Assembly (NCBI RefSeq): GCF_000237805.1
Contig: NZ_CM001376.1
Coordinates: 791,010-855,009, forward strand
Direction of reading: 5' to 3'
DNA: 64,000 nt
From: Jonquetella anthropi DSM 22815
GTDB lineage: Bacteria > Synergistota > Synergistia > Synergistales > Dethiosulfovibrionaceae
Positions 9,057 to 17,327 of this stretch are shown here, in pieces. Within the stretch, counting starts at the first letter, position 1; each line of letters begins with the position of its first letter. A program made the position numbers and the translations under genes. The notes beneath the pieces were generated by a model. That model searched no databases. It was given only the letters and a program-made list of their open reading frames with translations, and was not told the DNA's origin.

Positions 9057-9605
9057 CTATTTTGTCTGTTCGTTTGCTGCTCCGCCGGGGGCGAACATCG
9101 CTCTCATGTATCGGCCTTCCATGCGGGGCTCGCCTTCCATGCGGCCCACTTCGGCCACGTCGGCGGCAACGCGGTTGAGAACGTCTCTTCCCTTGTCTAG
9201 GAAGGCCATCTCTCTTCCGCGGAAGAAGACTGATACCTTGACTCGATGACCCGTTTCCAGGAACTTGGCGATGGCGCGCGTCTTGAAGTCGTAGTCGTGC
9301 TCGTCGATCTTCGGCCTCATTTTCATTTCCTTCAAGGCCTGAACTTTTTGCTTCTTGCGGGCGTCTTTCACTCGTTTCTGCTGCTGATACCGATATTTGC
9401 CGTAGTCCATAACGCGGCACACCGGCGGTTTGCCGTCCGGGGCCACCTCAACCACGTCGAGTTCCCTCTCGGACGCGATGTGAATCGCTTCCTCGACGGT
9501 CATGACGCCCAACTTCACTCCTTCGTCGTCGATCACGAGAATTTGTTCGGCTGTAATCTCTTCGTTGACGCGGGGTTCGTCTGTTGATTTCCTGGCTATG
9601 GTCAA
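9057..9605 (-). CDS. infC: Translation initiation factor IF-3
   Basis: Up to 182 residues with both IF3 domains: N-terminal EPRVNEEITAEQILVIDDEG through VCRVMDYGKYRYQQQK, the basic linker, then C-terminal KMRPKIDEHDYDFKTRA and FFRGREMAFLDKGRDVL. IF3 prevents premature 70S formation and checks the start codon. The start is not ATG. A TTG at 9605 is preceded directly by an in-frame TGA and lies only three bases after GGAGG (9613-9609), which is too close. An ATA at 9599 lies nine bases after that site and would give 180 residues. A rare initiator is the known basis of IF3 autoregulation (AUU in E. coli), so ATA is the better candidate; coordinates here include the TTG. Confidence 0.95.
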   Translation of the reverse strand: MTIARKSTDEPRVNEEITAEQILVIDDEGVKLGVMTVEEAIHIASERELDVVEVAPDGKPPVCRVMDYGKYRYQQQKRVKDARKKQKVQALKEMKMRPKIDEHDYDFKTRAIAKFLETGHRVKVSVFFRGREMAFLDKGRDVLNRVAADVAEVGRMEGEPRMEGRYMRAMFAPGGAANEQTK

Positions 9606-9776
9606 TCACCTCCGTGGGATTATGGCGCACAAAAAGGGCTTCTCCCGCCATGGCGGAAGAAGCCCTCAGGATACAGTCAGCCGTTGCCGGAAACTGCGTC
9701 CACCAGCCCGTTGACAGCCGAAGCGTCAGAGGGCGAGAGTTTCCTCTGCTTGACGGTGTGCGCTCGCTCGTTACAT
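9606..9776 (-). promoter_or_regulatory. infC-rpmI-rplT mRNA leader (candidate attenuator)
   Basis: About 170 bases between the inferred transcription start (near 9776) and infC hold no ORF. The RNA contains a weaker hairpin near the 5' end (CCTCTGACG at about 9702 pairing with an interrupted CGTC...AGAGG upstream). It also contains a nearly 16-bp terminator-type stem at 9667-9635 followed by five U residues. The stem ends about 20 bases before the infC ribosome-binding site, leaving no space for a promoter after it. The layout therefore suggests a leader that can stop transcription before infC, as in the L20 leaders of Firmicutes. I cannot test for the L20-binding fold by eye. Confidence 0.6.
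9631..9667 (-). terminator. Intrinsic-terminator-like hairpin in front of infC
   Basis: On the minus strand the arms AGGGCTTCT and AGAAGCCCT flank a further palindromic core (CCGCC ATGGCGG), giving a nearly continuous stem from 9667 to 9635, followed by TTTTT at 9635-9631. It could end readthrough from thrS, but because it lies downstream of the promoter at 9783-9811 it more likely acts as an attenuator of the infC transcript. Confidence 0.7.
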
Positions 9777-9782
9777 CTGAGG

Positions 9783-9811
9783 ACTATAGCACGAAAGGCT
9801 TGGACATGCAA
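9783..9811 (-). promoter_or_regulatory. Sigma-70-type promoter of the infC operon
   Basis: Minus-strand TTGCAT (9811-9806), a 17-base spacer and TATAGT (9788-9783), just downstream of the thrS stop. Both hexamers are close to consensus and the spacing is ideal. It would start a transcript near 9776 carrying the infC leader and then the operon towards pheST. Confidence 0.7.
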
Positions 9812-9820
9812 GCCTTGAGG

Positions 9821-11737
9821 TTATTTTGCCCGGTAGTTATCCGCTTTCGGGTCGTACTGATTTGCCAAAAGTTCAAACAGCTGTTCCTGGGAAACGCTGC
9901 CCTTGTCGCCTTCAGCTCTGTCTCTCAGGGCGACGGTCTTGTTCTCTACTTCTTTGTCGCCGATGACCAGCATGAACGGAACTTTCTCCACCTGCGCGTT
10001 GCGGATTTTCTTGCCCAGCTTTTCGTCCGACAGGTCAATTTCAACCCGGTGTCCCCGATCGGCCAGCTGGTCTTTCAGGTCCTTTGCGTAGGCTACGTGG
10101 GACTCGTTGACCGGCAGGATCTTGACCTGCACGGGGGCCATCCAGTACGGGAACGCGCCGGCGTACTGTTCGATCAGGATGCCCATGAATCGCTCGATGC
10201 TTCCCAGAATGGTCCGGTGCAGCATGACCGGGCGGTGTTCCTTACCGTCGGGGCCGATGTAAACCATGTCGAACTTTTCGGGCATACTGAAGTCAAGCTG
10301 AATCGTTCCGCACTGCCACGTCCGGCCAATGCAGTCTTCCAAGTGGAAGTCGATCTTCGGGCCGTAGAACGCGCCGTCGCCCGGGTTGAGGACGTACGGG
10401 GTGTTCGTCTCCTCAAGGGTTTCCTGAAGGGCCTTCTCGGCCGTCGCCCACAGTTCATCCGAGCCGATGGAGTTGTCGGGACGGGTTGACAGCTCGACGT
10501 GGTACTTGAAGCCGAATACTTTGCTGTAAACATAGTCGTCCAGCGCCATGATGAACTTGACTTCGTCCTTGATCTGCTCGGGGGTGCAGAAGTGGTGGGC
10601 GTCGTCCTGAGTGAAGCTGCGGACTCTCATCAGACCGTGAAGCTCGCCGGTTTTCTCGTGCCGGTGGACGTGTCCCAGCTCGGCCAGCCGAATCGGGAAC
10701 TCTTTGTAGCTGTGAAGACGGTCCTTGTAAATCAGGATCCCGCCCGGGCAGTTCATCGGCTTAATGGCACAGGGCATCTCGTCGATGGTGGTAAAGTACA
10801 TGTTCTGCTGGTAGTGATCCCAGTGACCGGACTGAACCCACAGGTCCCGGTTCAGGATCATGGGCGTGCGGGCCTCGCTGTACCCGTTGAGGGTGTGGAG
10901 ACGGCGCCAGAAATCGAGAAGGGAGTTCATGACCACCATGCCCTTGGGGTGGAAGAACGGGAACCCGATCCCCTCCTTGTGGAAGCTGAACAGGTCCATT
11001 TCCTTTCCGATTTTGCGGTGGTCTCTCTTCTTGGCTTCCTCCATCCGCTTCAAGTAGGTCTCCAGCCCTTCCGCGGTGTCGAAAGTCGTTCCGTAGATAC
11101 GGGTGAGCATGATGTTGTGCTCGTCCCCGCGCCAGTAAGCGCCGGCAACGGACAGAAGCTTGACGTGCCGGAGGAACTTCGTGTTCGGGACGTGAGGCCC
11201 GCGGCACAGGTCCACATAGGTGTCCTGCCAGTAGACGTTAACCTGCGGGTCGGTGACGCCTTCGAGGATCTCTACCTTGTACGGATCCTTCCGCTCCTTG
11301 AACAGCTGAATGGCCTCAGGAACGGTGACGCTGATCCGCTCGAGCGGGACACATTTCTTGACGATGCGCTGCATTTCCTTTTCGATCCGCGGCAGGTCGC
11401 TTTCGCTGATCGGCTGAGGGAACTGAATGTCGTAGTAGAACCCGTCCTTGATGACCGGGCCGATAGCCGGCACGGCGCCGGGGAAAAGCCGGGTCACCGC
11501 GTCAGCCAGCAGGTGGGCCGAGCTGTGACGGATGATGTCCAGCCCTTCCGGCATGTCGGGCGTAATGGGACGCAGGACGGCGTCCTTCTCCACGACGATA
11601 TTCAGATCTTTCTCCTCCTCGCCGACGAACGCCGCGACGGCGTTTTTCAGGCAGCCCCACTGGTCAAAGACTTCGCTGATTTTTATCGGCACGCCTTCGT
11701 AGCTTTTTCCGTCTGGTCCTTGATATCGTACAGTCAC
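9821..11737 (-). CDS. thrS: Threonine--tRNA ligase
   Basis: A 638-residue class II synthetase. It has an N-terminal TGS domain (residues about 1-60), the editing domain with HSSAHLLADAV (His-rich zinc-like motif) and TDPQVNVYWQDTYVDLCRGPHVP, and the catalytic core with MNCPGGILIYK and HEKTGELHGLMRVRSFTQDD. The C-terminal anticodon-binding domain includes GAFPYWMAPVQVKILPVNES. GTG at 11737 is chosen because GGGGTGA lies seven bases upstream; the open frame to 11848 has no better signal. It charges tRNA-Thr and clears Ser-tRNA-Thr. It follows dut by 38 bases and is probably transcribed from the rpsO/pnp side. The strong promoter just after it isolates infC expression. Confidence 0.98.
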   Translation of the reverse strand: MTVRYQGPDGKSYEGVPIKISEVFDQWGCLKNAVAAFVGEEEKDLNIVVEKDAVLRPITPDMPEGLDIIRHSSAHLLADAVTRLFPGAVPAIGPVIKDGFYYDIQFPQPISESDLPRIEKEMQRIVKKCVPLERISVTVPEAIQLFKERKDPYKVEILEGVTDPQVNVYWQDTYVDLCRGPHVPNTKFLRHVKLLSVAGAYWRGDEHNIMLTRIYGTTFDTAEGLETYLKRMEEAKKRDHRKIGKEMDLFSFHKEGIGFPFFHPKGMVVMNSLLDFWRRLHTLNGYSEARTPMILNRDLWVQSGHWDHYQQNMYFTTIDEMPCAIKPMNCPGGILIYKDRLHSYKEFPIRLAELGHVHRHEKTGELHGLMRVRSFTQDDAHHFCTPEQIKDEVKFIMALDDYVYSKVFGFKYHVELSTRPDNSIGSDELWATAEKALQETLEETNTPYVLNPGDGAFYGPKIDFHLEDCIGRTWQCGTIQLDFSMPEKFDMVYIGPDGKEHRPVMLHRTILGSIERFMGILIEQYAGAFPYWMAPVQVKILPVNESHVAYAKDLKDQLADRGHRVEIDLSDEKLGKKIRNAQVEKVPFMLVIGDKEVENKTVALRDRAEGDKGSVSQEQLFELLANQYDPKADNYRAK

Positions 11738-11775
11738 GGGAATCACCCCATTAGATGTAATTAAAGTTGAACGTG

Positions 11776-12213
11776 CTAGCGGATCTGGGTGTGGCCGAAT
11801 CCGCCGTCGCCTCGGTCCGTTTCGTCCAGCGTTTCGACTTCTTCCCATACGGCCTGAACGACCGGAGCGATCACCATCTGGGCGATTCGGTCGCCCCGGT
11901 GAACGTCAAAAGGCTGGGATCCTAAGTTGATCAAGATCACTGATATTTCGCCCCGATAGTCACTGTCAATGGTTCCCGGAGCGTTGGGAATTGATATGCC
12001 GTAGCGTGCGGCTAAGCCGCTGCGGGGTCGTATTTGGGCTTCGTACCCGGGCGGCAGGGCGACCGCTAGGCCTGTTGGCACGAGGGCAGTCCTGCCGGGA
12101 AGTATTTGAACGTCCGACGCCGCCCGAAGGTCCATGCCCGCCGAGTCTTTTGTCGCGTAGGCGGGTAGCGGAATTTCAGGGCAGAGCCGGCGGACAAAAA
12201 TTTTCAGCGTCAT
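11776..12213 (-). CDS. dut: Deoxyuridine 5'-triphosphate nucleotidohydrolase
   Basis: A 145-residue trimeric-type dUTPase with all five family motifs in order: [10 protein letters not shown] (motif 1), [12 protein letters not shown] (2), [19 protein letters not shown] (3), [10 protein letters not shown] (4) and the glycine-rich C-terminal arm [10 protein letters not shown] (5), which closes over the active site. It converts dUTP to dUMP and PPi, limiting uracil in DNA and feeding dTMP synthesis. Its ATG overlaps the last base of the pnp stop (TGATG), so the genes are translationally coupled. Confidence 0.97.
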   Translation of the reverse strand: MTLKIFVRRLCPEIPLPAYATKDSAGMDLRAASDVQILPGRTALVPTGLAVALPPGYEAQIRPRSGLAARYGISIPNAPGTIDSDYRGEISVILINLGSQPFDVHRGDRIAQMVIAPVVQAVWEEVETLDETDRGDGGFGHTQIR

Positions 12214-14483
12214 CAGTGACGACGTGGGCCGCGTCTGTCCCTGTCGCCGTCCCGGCGGGGGCGGTCACCCGAATCGTTCCGGCGGAACGGGGGCCGTTCA
12301 CTCCGCTCTCTGGGAGCGGACGGCGGGAGGGCTTCAATCTGTTTGTCCCGCTCCTCTTCCATGGGCAGGTATTCTTCCAAGCCGGCGGACTTGATCAGCT
12401 CCGGGTCAGCCAGCAGCCGGCGGCGGGACAGGTTGATCCGGTTCTGATCGTCGATTTCCTTGACCATCACCATGACCTGATCGCCGGGAGCGAAGACGCT
12501 TTCAATCTTGTCGATGTGTCGGGTGCTGACCTCGCTGACGTGAAGAAGTCCTTCCTTGCCGGGCAGCACTTCGACGAACGCGCCGAACGACATGAGCCGT
12601 GTCACGCGGCCGAAAAATGCCTCACCGGCAACGACGTCGCGCACGATGTCGGTGATCATCTTTTCGGCCTTTTTCACTGCCTCCGGTTCGGTCGATGAAA
12701 TGTAAATTGTGCCGTCGTCTTCCACGTTGACCTTGGCGCCGCTTTCGGCCACGATGTTGCGGATCACCTTTCCGCCGGTACCGATAACGTCACGGATTTT
12801 TTCAACGTCGATCTGCATGGTGAAAATGCGGGGCGCGTACTGGGACAGCTCGACAGGAGCTGCGATGCAGGCTTCCATCTTGTCGAGGATCTCCATGCGG
12901 GCCTTACGCGCCTGCCCAAGGGCCTGTGTGAGAATTTCCTTCGTGATGCCGCCGGCCTTGTTGTCCATCTGCAGGGCTGTGACACCTTCGCGGGTTCCGG
13001 CGACTTTAAAGTCCATGTCGCCGTAGTGGTCTTCCAAGCCTTGAATGTCCGTGAGGATGACGACGTCGTCTCCCTCTTTGATGAGCCCCATGGCGATTCC
13101 GGCGACGTGGCACTTGACCGGCACGCCGGCGGCCATCAGCGCGAGGCTGCCGCCGCAGATGGACGCCTGGGAGCTCGAGCCGTTGGACTCCAGAATGTCC
13201 GAGACGACGCGAACCACATAGGGAAAGTCCTCTTCGCTCGGGATAATCGGGGCCAATGCCCGTTCAGCCAGAGCGCCGTGGCCGATTTCGCGGCGGCCTG
13301 GGCCGCGCATGGGCCGGACTTCACCGACCGAGAACGGCGGGAAGTTGTAGTGGAGCAAGAACCGCTTGTTGGGCTCGTTGTGCTTCAACCCGTCCATCAT
13401 CTGGTCGTCTTCGCCCAGCATGCCCAACGTGGCCGTAGCCAGCGACATGGTCTCGCCGCGGGTGAAAAGCGCCGAGCCGTGGACGCGGGGCAGCAGGCCG
13501 ATTTCGCAAGAGATCGGACGAATTTGGTCGGTCGCCCGACCGTCGGCCCGGACCTTCTGATGGGCCGTGATGTAGCGCATCTTCTTCTTGACCCAGCCTT
13601 CGACGACGCCTGAAATGTAGACTGCGCTGTCCGGGTACTCGACGGCGAAGTGCTCCACAGCCTTGTCAACCAGCGCGCTGATCGCCGCGCCGCGCTCCTT
13701 CTTGTCGTGAATCATCACGGCGACGGCGACTTCATCCTGCAGGTTGTCGGCGACCCACTTGTCGATGGGTTCGATGACCTCAGTGTGAGGAAGCTCCCGC
13801 TTGGGCAGGCCGATTTCCTCCCGCATCTTGAGCTGGAACTGGCAGATCTTGCGGATTTCCTCCTGCGCAACGCCCAAGGCGTCAATAAGGAGCGCTTCCG
13901 GCACTTCGTGGGCCCCCGCCTCGACCATGGTAATTCCGTCGGCGTGTCCGGCGACGGTCAGGTCGAGAGAGCTTTCGGGCATCTGATCTTCTGTCGGGTT
14001 CACGACCAGCTGGCCGTTCACGTAGCCCATGCGGACTGCGCCGACCGGGCCGTTCCACGGGATATCTGAAATGCACAGAGCGGCGGACGCGGCGTTAATT
14101 GCCAAGATGTTGGGCGTGTTTTTCTGGTCGACTGAAAGGACGGTTGTGACGACGTGAACGTCGTGACGCATCCAGTCCTCAAACAGCGACCGAATCGACC
14201 GGTCGATAACCCGAGCGCTCAGAATGGCAGTCTGAGACGGGCGCCCTTCGCGCTTGATGAAGCCTCCGGGGATTTTGCCGGCCGAGTAATAGCGCTCCTC
14301 AAAGTCAACGAGCAGAGGGAAAAAGTCCAGCCCCACTCGTGGCTTATCGGTCATGCAGGCGGTCGTCAGGACGACTGTGTCGCCCACGCGGGCCCAAATG
14401 GCTCCGTTGGCCTGTTTGGCCACTTTCCCTGTTGTGAACTGCAACTCTTGCCCGCCGACTGTCAATGAATACGTTTTCTCCAT
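12213..14483 (-). CDS. pnp: Polyribonucleotide nucleotidyltransferase (PNPase)
   Basis: A 756-residue protein with the full PNPase layout: first RNase PH-like domain, all-alpha linker, second RNase PH domain ([20 protein letters not shown] phosphate-binding region), KH domain ([20 protein letters not shown]), S1 domain ([20 protein letters not shown]), and a charged Arg/Asp-rich tail ending [11 protein letters not shown]. It degrades RNA 3' to 5' using phosphate and is a core of RNA-decay complexes. It follows rpsO across a hairpin, matching the conserved rpsO-pnp order. In E. coli that junction is where RNase III processing and PNPase autocontrol occur; whether this happens here is inference. 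Confidence 0.98.
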   Translation of the reverse strand: MEKTYSLTVGGQELQFTTGKVAKQANGAIWARVGDTVVLTTACMTDKPRVGLDFFPLLVDFEERYYSAGKIPGGFIKREGRPSQTAILSARVIDRSIRSLFEDWMRHDVHVVTTVLSVDQKNTPNILAINAASAALCISDIPWNGPVGAVRMGYVNGQLVVNPTEDQMPESSLDLTVAGHADGITMVEAGAHEVPEALLIDALGVAQEEIRKICQFQLKMREEIGLPKRELPHTEVIEPIDKWVADNLQDEVAVAVMIHDKKERGAAISALVDKAVEHFAVEYPDSAVYISGVVEGWVKKKMRYITAHQKVRADGRATDQIRPISCEIGLLPRVHGSALFTRGETMSLATATLGMLGEDDQMMDGLKHNEPNKRFLLHYNFPPFSVGEVRPMRGPGRREIGHGALAERALAPIIPSEEDFPYVVRVVSDILESNGSSSQASICGGSLALMAAGVPVKCHVAGIAMGLIKEGDDVVILTDIQGLEDHYGDMDFKVAGTREGVTALQMDNKAGGITKEILTQALGQARKARMEILDKMEACIAAPVELSQYAPRIFTMQIDVEKIRDVIGTGGKVIRNIVAESGAKVNVEDDGTIYISSTEPEAVKKAEKMITDIVRDVVAGEAFFGRVTRLMSFGAFVEVLPGKEGLLHVSEVSTRHIDKIESVFAPGDQVMVMVKEIDDQNRINLSRRRLLADPELIKSAGLEEYLPMEEERDKQIEALPPSAPRERSERPPFRRNDSGDRPRRDGDRDRRGPRRH

Positions 14484-14540
14484 GCGGATTTCCTCCTCAA
14501 TTCTCTTCTTTTCGATTTTTTCGCGAGTTTAGAATAACAC

Positions 14541-14570
14541 AAAAGCGAGGACAGTGAACACTGTCCTCGC
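14541..14570 (-). terminator. Hairpin between rpsO and pnp
   Basis: On the minus strand GCGAGGACAGTG and CACTGTCCTCGC form a perfect 12-bp stem with a two-base loop (14570-14545) followed by TTTTG. It fits a terminator after rpsO with readthrough into pnp, or an RNA-processing stem like the E. coli rpsO-pnp junction. Confidence 0.75.
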
Positions 14571-14595
14571 CGAGAGAAAGTACCGATTCGTCTGA

Positions 14596-14862
14596 TCAGT
14601 GGCGCAGCCCTAGGCTCTCGATAAGCGTCTTGTAGCGGTTGAAGTCTTTGTCTCTCAGGTACCGCAGCAGTTTGCGACGCTTGCCGACCAGGGTAAGAAG
14701 GCCACGCTTTGAATGGTAGTCGTGCACGTGAACCTTCAGGTGCTCCGTCAGATCACGAATCCTCTGAGTGAGGACTGCTACCTGAACTTCCGGAGAACCT
14801 GTGTCTGTGGCGTGCACCCGGTAATTGGAAATGATATCCTGCTTCACGTTCTTGTCGAGCAT
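14596..14862 (-). CDS. rpsO: 30S ribosomal protein S15
   Basis: An 88-residue protein matching S15: [20 protein letters not shown], then [20 protein letters not shown] and [20 protein letters not shown]. It binds the 16S rRNA central domain and is a primary assembly protein. ATG at 14862 follows GAGAGGTG by six bases. A near-consensus promoter lies 77 bases upstream. S15 often regulates its own mRNA by binding near the start; the roughly 70-base leader is long enough for such a fold but I did not find a convincing pseudoknot by eye. Confidence 0.98.
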   Translation of the reverse strand: MLDKNVKQDIISNYRVHATDTGSPEVQVAVLTQRIRDLTEHLKVHVHDYHSKRGLLTLVGKRRKLLRYLRDKDFNRYKTLIESLGLRH

Positions 14863-14938
14863 CTATGACACCTCTCGAATGGGAATCCAGTAACCAAGAA
14901 CATCCACTGCGGGATGATCCTAGTAACAGGTCGTAAGC

Positions 14939-14967
14939 ATTGTAGCCCACCCGGCGAGGAAATGCAA
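14939..14967 (-). promoter_or_regulatory. Sigma-70-type promoter of rpsO
   Basis: Minus-strand TTGCAT (14967-14962), a 17-base spacer and TACAAT (14944-14939). The -35 hexamer is identical to that of the infC promoter. The inferred start is near 14932. Confidence 0.7.
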
Positions 14968-14994
14968 TGCCCTTTTCAGGAACGCGCCGGACCG

Positions 14995-16215
14995 CTACTT
15001 GGGAAACGAGGCGATGACTTCCAGAACCTTGTCGATATCAGCTTCGGTGTGATCCGCGTTGATCTGGAAGCGAATTTCTTCTGCGCCCTTTGGCACCACA
15101 GGGAAGGTCATGCCAGTCGCCAAAACGCCGCCTTCCAGCAGGTGCGCCACCATGGCCCGGGTCTTGGCGGTGTCGCGAAGCACCATCGGCGTCACCGGGT
15201 GCGGGCCCTCAATCGTCTCATATCCCAGCTTCTTTAGGCCGTCCTCAAACCGTTTGGTCACCGCGGACAAGTGAGCCAGAATCTTTTTGCCCTCGTCGCT
15301 CTGGAGAATGTCGAGGGACGCCGCGACGGCCGCCGCTTCGCCGGCGGAAATCGGGTTCGAGTAGATGTACATGGCCGCGTGTTCCTTCAAATAGGTGATC
15401 ACGGTTTTTGACGAGCAGGCGTAGCCGCCGTTGACGCCGTAGGCTTTGCCAAGCGTTCCGATGAGCACGTCTACCTTCGCACCGCAGATCTCCTCGGTCC
15501 CACGGCCGGTCGGTCCGTACGCGCCCACGCCGTGGCTGTCGTCCATGATGACGATGGCGTTCTCTGGGAACGAGTCATCGGCGCTGTGGACGATCTGAAC
15601 GAGCTCTTTCAAAGGCGCGTAGTCACCTCTCATGCTGAACACGCCGTCTGTGACGACGATGAGCCGTTTGGCGCCGGACTTGACGGCCTCGGCGATTTTC
15701 GCCTTCAGGTCTTCCATGTTGTTGTGGGAATACACGAACTTGACCTGCGGGCGGGAAAGCCGAATGGCGTTGATGATGCTGTTGTGATTCAGCTCGTCGC
15801 TGATGACGGCCGTTTCAGGGCTCACGAGGGACGTGATGACGCCGCCGACGGTTGTATAAGCGGCGCTGAAGATGATGGCGTCCTCGCGGCCGTGGAAGGC
15901 GGCCAGTTTCTTCTCAAGGTCACGATGGGGTGCCTGCGTTCCGCTGATGAACCGGCAGGCTCCGGGGCCGACGCCGAACTCCCGGCTGGCCTTCTCTTCC
16001 GCCGCCAGCAGCTCAGGCCGGAAGGAGAGCCCCAAGTACGAGTTGGAGTTCAAGCGGATAAACTCTTTTGAGCCGTGTCCCTTCAGGAAGAACCGAGGGC
16101 CGAACTTCCCGGACGCCGGCTTCGTCCCGACGATGATCTCTTCTCTTCCCTTGCGGCGCCCCTCGGCAGATAGGCGCTCCAGATCAGCGGCAAGTACTGA
16201 TTCCAGACGTTTCAT
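14995..16215 (-). CDS. kbl: 2-amino-3-ketobutyrate CoA ligase
   Basis: A 406-residue PLP enzyme of the alpha-oxoamine synthase family. Visible landmarks are NSNSYLGLSFRPEL, GVGPGACRFISGTQAPHRDL, the PLP-contacting IMDDSHGVGAYGPTGRGTEE and the Schiff-base lysine in GTLGKAYGVNGGY. ATG at 16215 is chosen (AAGGAGAT upstream); the longer frame to 16317 lies inside tdh. It cleaves 2-amino-3-oxobutyrate with CoA to glycine and acetyl-CoA, the second step of threonine breakdown. The upstream neighbour encodes the matching dehydrogenase, which makes ligase much more likely than 5-aminolevulinate or 8-amino-7-oxononanoate synthase. Confidence 0.92.
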   Translation of the reverse strand: MKRLESVLAADLERLSAEGRRKGREEIIVGTKPASGKFGPRFFLKGHGSKEFIRLNSNSYLGLSFRPELLAAEEKASREFGVGPGACRFISGTQAPHRDLEKKLAAFHGREDAIIFSAAYTTVGGVITSLVSPETAVISDELNHNSIINAIRLSRPQVKFVYSHNNMEDLKAKIAEAVKSGAKRLIVVTDGVFSMRGDYAPLKELVQIVHSADDSFPENAIVIMDDSHGVGAYGPTGRGTEEICGAKVDVLIGTLGKAYGVNGGYACSSKTVITYLKEHAAMYIYSNPISAGEAAAVAASLDILQSDEGKKILAHLSAVTKRFEDGLKKLGYETIEGPHPVTPMVLRDTAKTRAMVAHLLEGGVLATGMTFPVVPKGAEEIRFQINADHTEADIDKVLEVIASFPK

Positions 16216-16238
16216 CTGTAAGATCTCCTTTCGCCTTG

Positions 16239-17186
16239 TCAGGCTAATTTCCGTTTCAGGTTGGCCAGCATGTCGTCGGTCATCGCGTCGAGGTCGAACT
16301 TGGGGTTCCAGTCCCACTCCTGACGGGCGGCCGTGTCATCGATCGAGTTCGGCCAGCTTTCGGCAATGCTCTGGCGTACCGGGTCGACGTCGTAGCTGAG
16401 CTTAAACGACGGCATTTTCTTGCGAATGGACGCGGCGACCTCTTCGGGGTCAAAACTCATCGCCGTGATGTTAAAGCAGCAGCGGTGAATCAGCCGGGAC
16501 GGATTAGCTTCCATGAGCTGAATCACCCCGTCGATAGCATCGGGCATGTACATCATGTCCATGTAGGTTCCCGCCGCGATAAAGGACGAATAGGCTCCTT
16601 TCTGAACGGCGCTGTAATAGATGTCAACGGCGTAGTCGGTCGTCCCGCCGCCAGGAAGCGTCTGCCAGGAGATCAGCCCGGGGAAGCGGACGCCGCGGGT
16701 ATCGACGCCCCACTTCTTGTGGTAGTATTCGCACAAAAGCTCGCCGGAGACCTTCGTCACGCCGTAAATGGTGTTGGGACGCTGAATCGTGTCCTGTGGC
16801 GTTTTGTCGTGCGGCGTGTTCGGGCCAAACGCCGCGATGGAGCTTGGGAAAAACACGGCGCAGCCCTTTTCCCGCGCGACTTCCAGCGCGTTGTACAGAC
16901 CGCCGATATTGATAGCCCAAGCCAGTTGGGGCTTCTTCTCTGCCGTCGCGGACAGAAGGCCTGCCAGATGCATAATCGTATCGGGCGCAAACGAGCCCAC
17001 TAGGTCGGCATATCCCTGCGCGTCCCGCGCGTCGAGCTGCTGAAACGGTCCATCGCCCAAAACGCCAGATTCGTCAGCCCGAATGTCCGTCGCCATGACG
17101 GCATCGGGGCCAAGACGGCCCCGGAGTTTTTTAACCAACTCTGTGCCGATCTGTCCAAGAGATCCGACGACGATGACTCTCTTCAC
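16239..17186 (-). CDS. tdh: L-threonine 3-dehydrogenase, short-chain (SDR) type
   Basis: A 315-residue NAD-dependent epimerase-fold protein. It has the nucleotide-binding VIVVGSLGQIGTELVKKL, catalytic SSIAAFG and YGVTKVSGE (Tyr-x3-Lys), and the segment GLISWQTLPGGGTTDYAVDI that distinguishes SDR-type threonine dehydrogenases from sugar epimerases. Expected reaction: threonine plus NAD+ to 2-amino-3-oxobutyrate and NADH, passed to Kbl 23 bases downstream. GTG at 17186 is preferred because GGGGTGG lies just upstream; an ATG at 17201 overlaps that site. A near-consensus promoter and operator-like repeat separate it from a divergent GntR regulator. Confidence 0.92.
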   Translation of the reverse strand: MKRVIVVGSLGQIGTELVKKLRGRLGPDAVMATDIRADESGVLGDGPFQQLDARDAQGYADLVGSFAPDTIMHLAGLLSATAEKKPQLAWAINIGGLYNALEVAREKGCAVFFPSSIAAFGPNTPHDKTPQDTIQRPNTIYGVTKVSGELLCEYYHKKWGVDTRGVRFPGLISWQTLPGGGTTDYAVDIYYSAVQKGAYSSFIAAGTYMDMMYMPDAIDGVIQLMEANPSRLIHRCCFNITAMSFDPEEVAASIRKKMPSFKLSYDVDPVRQSIAESWPNSIDDTAARQEWDWNPKFDLDAMTDDMLANLKRKLA

Positions 17187-17223
17187 AGTTGCCACCCCCA
17201 TATATTTTTTTCACGTATAATTT

Positions 17224-17251
17224 AGTATAGTCCCGGCCAAATGGCTGTCAA
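17224..17251 (-). promoter_or_regulatory. Promoter of tdh-kbl
   Basis: Minus-strand TTGACA (17251-17246), a 16-base spacer and TATACT (17229-17224), 37 bases before the chosen tdh start. The -35 is consensus and the -10 is one mismatch from TATAAT. Confidence 0.7.
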
Positions 17252-17254
17252 AAT

Positions 17255-17282
17255 AATATAATCTATCGGCCTATCGTATATT
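17255..17282. promoter_or_regulatory. Candidate GntR operator in the tdh/gntR divergent region
   Basis: AATATA (17255-17260) and TATATT (17277-17282) are inverted repeats flanking two copies of CTATCG spaced by GC (17263-17276). The site lies just upstream of the tdh -35 and about 45 bases before the gntR start, where a FadR-type regulator could control both directions. Binding is inference. Confidence 0.4.
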
Positions 17283-17327
17283 TTAAAATCCGGACGTGCT
17301 CCTCAGGCTGTCAGAGGTGATCATAGG

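Noticed and set aside
10499-11764. 421-codon plus-strand frame over thrS
   Set aside because: thrS is complete on the minus strand with its catalytic motifs; the plus-strand product is low-complexity and unsupported.
14863-14931. S15-binding pseudoknot in the rpsO leader
   Set aside because: The leader is long enough, but I could not draw a convincing fold by eye, so it is not listed as a feature.
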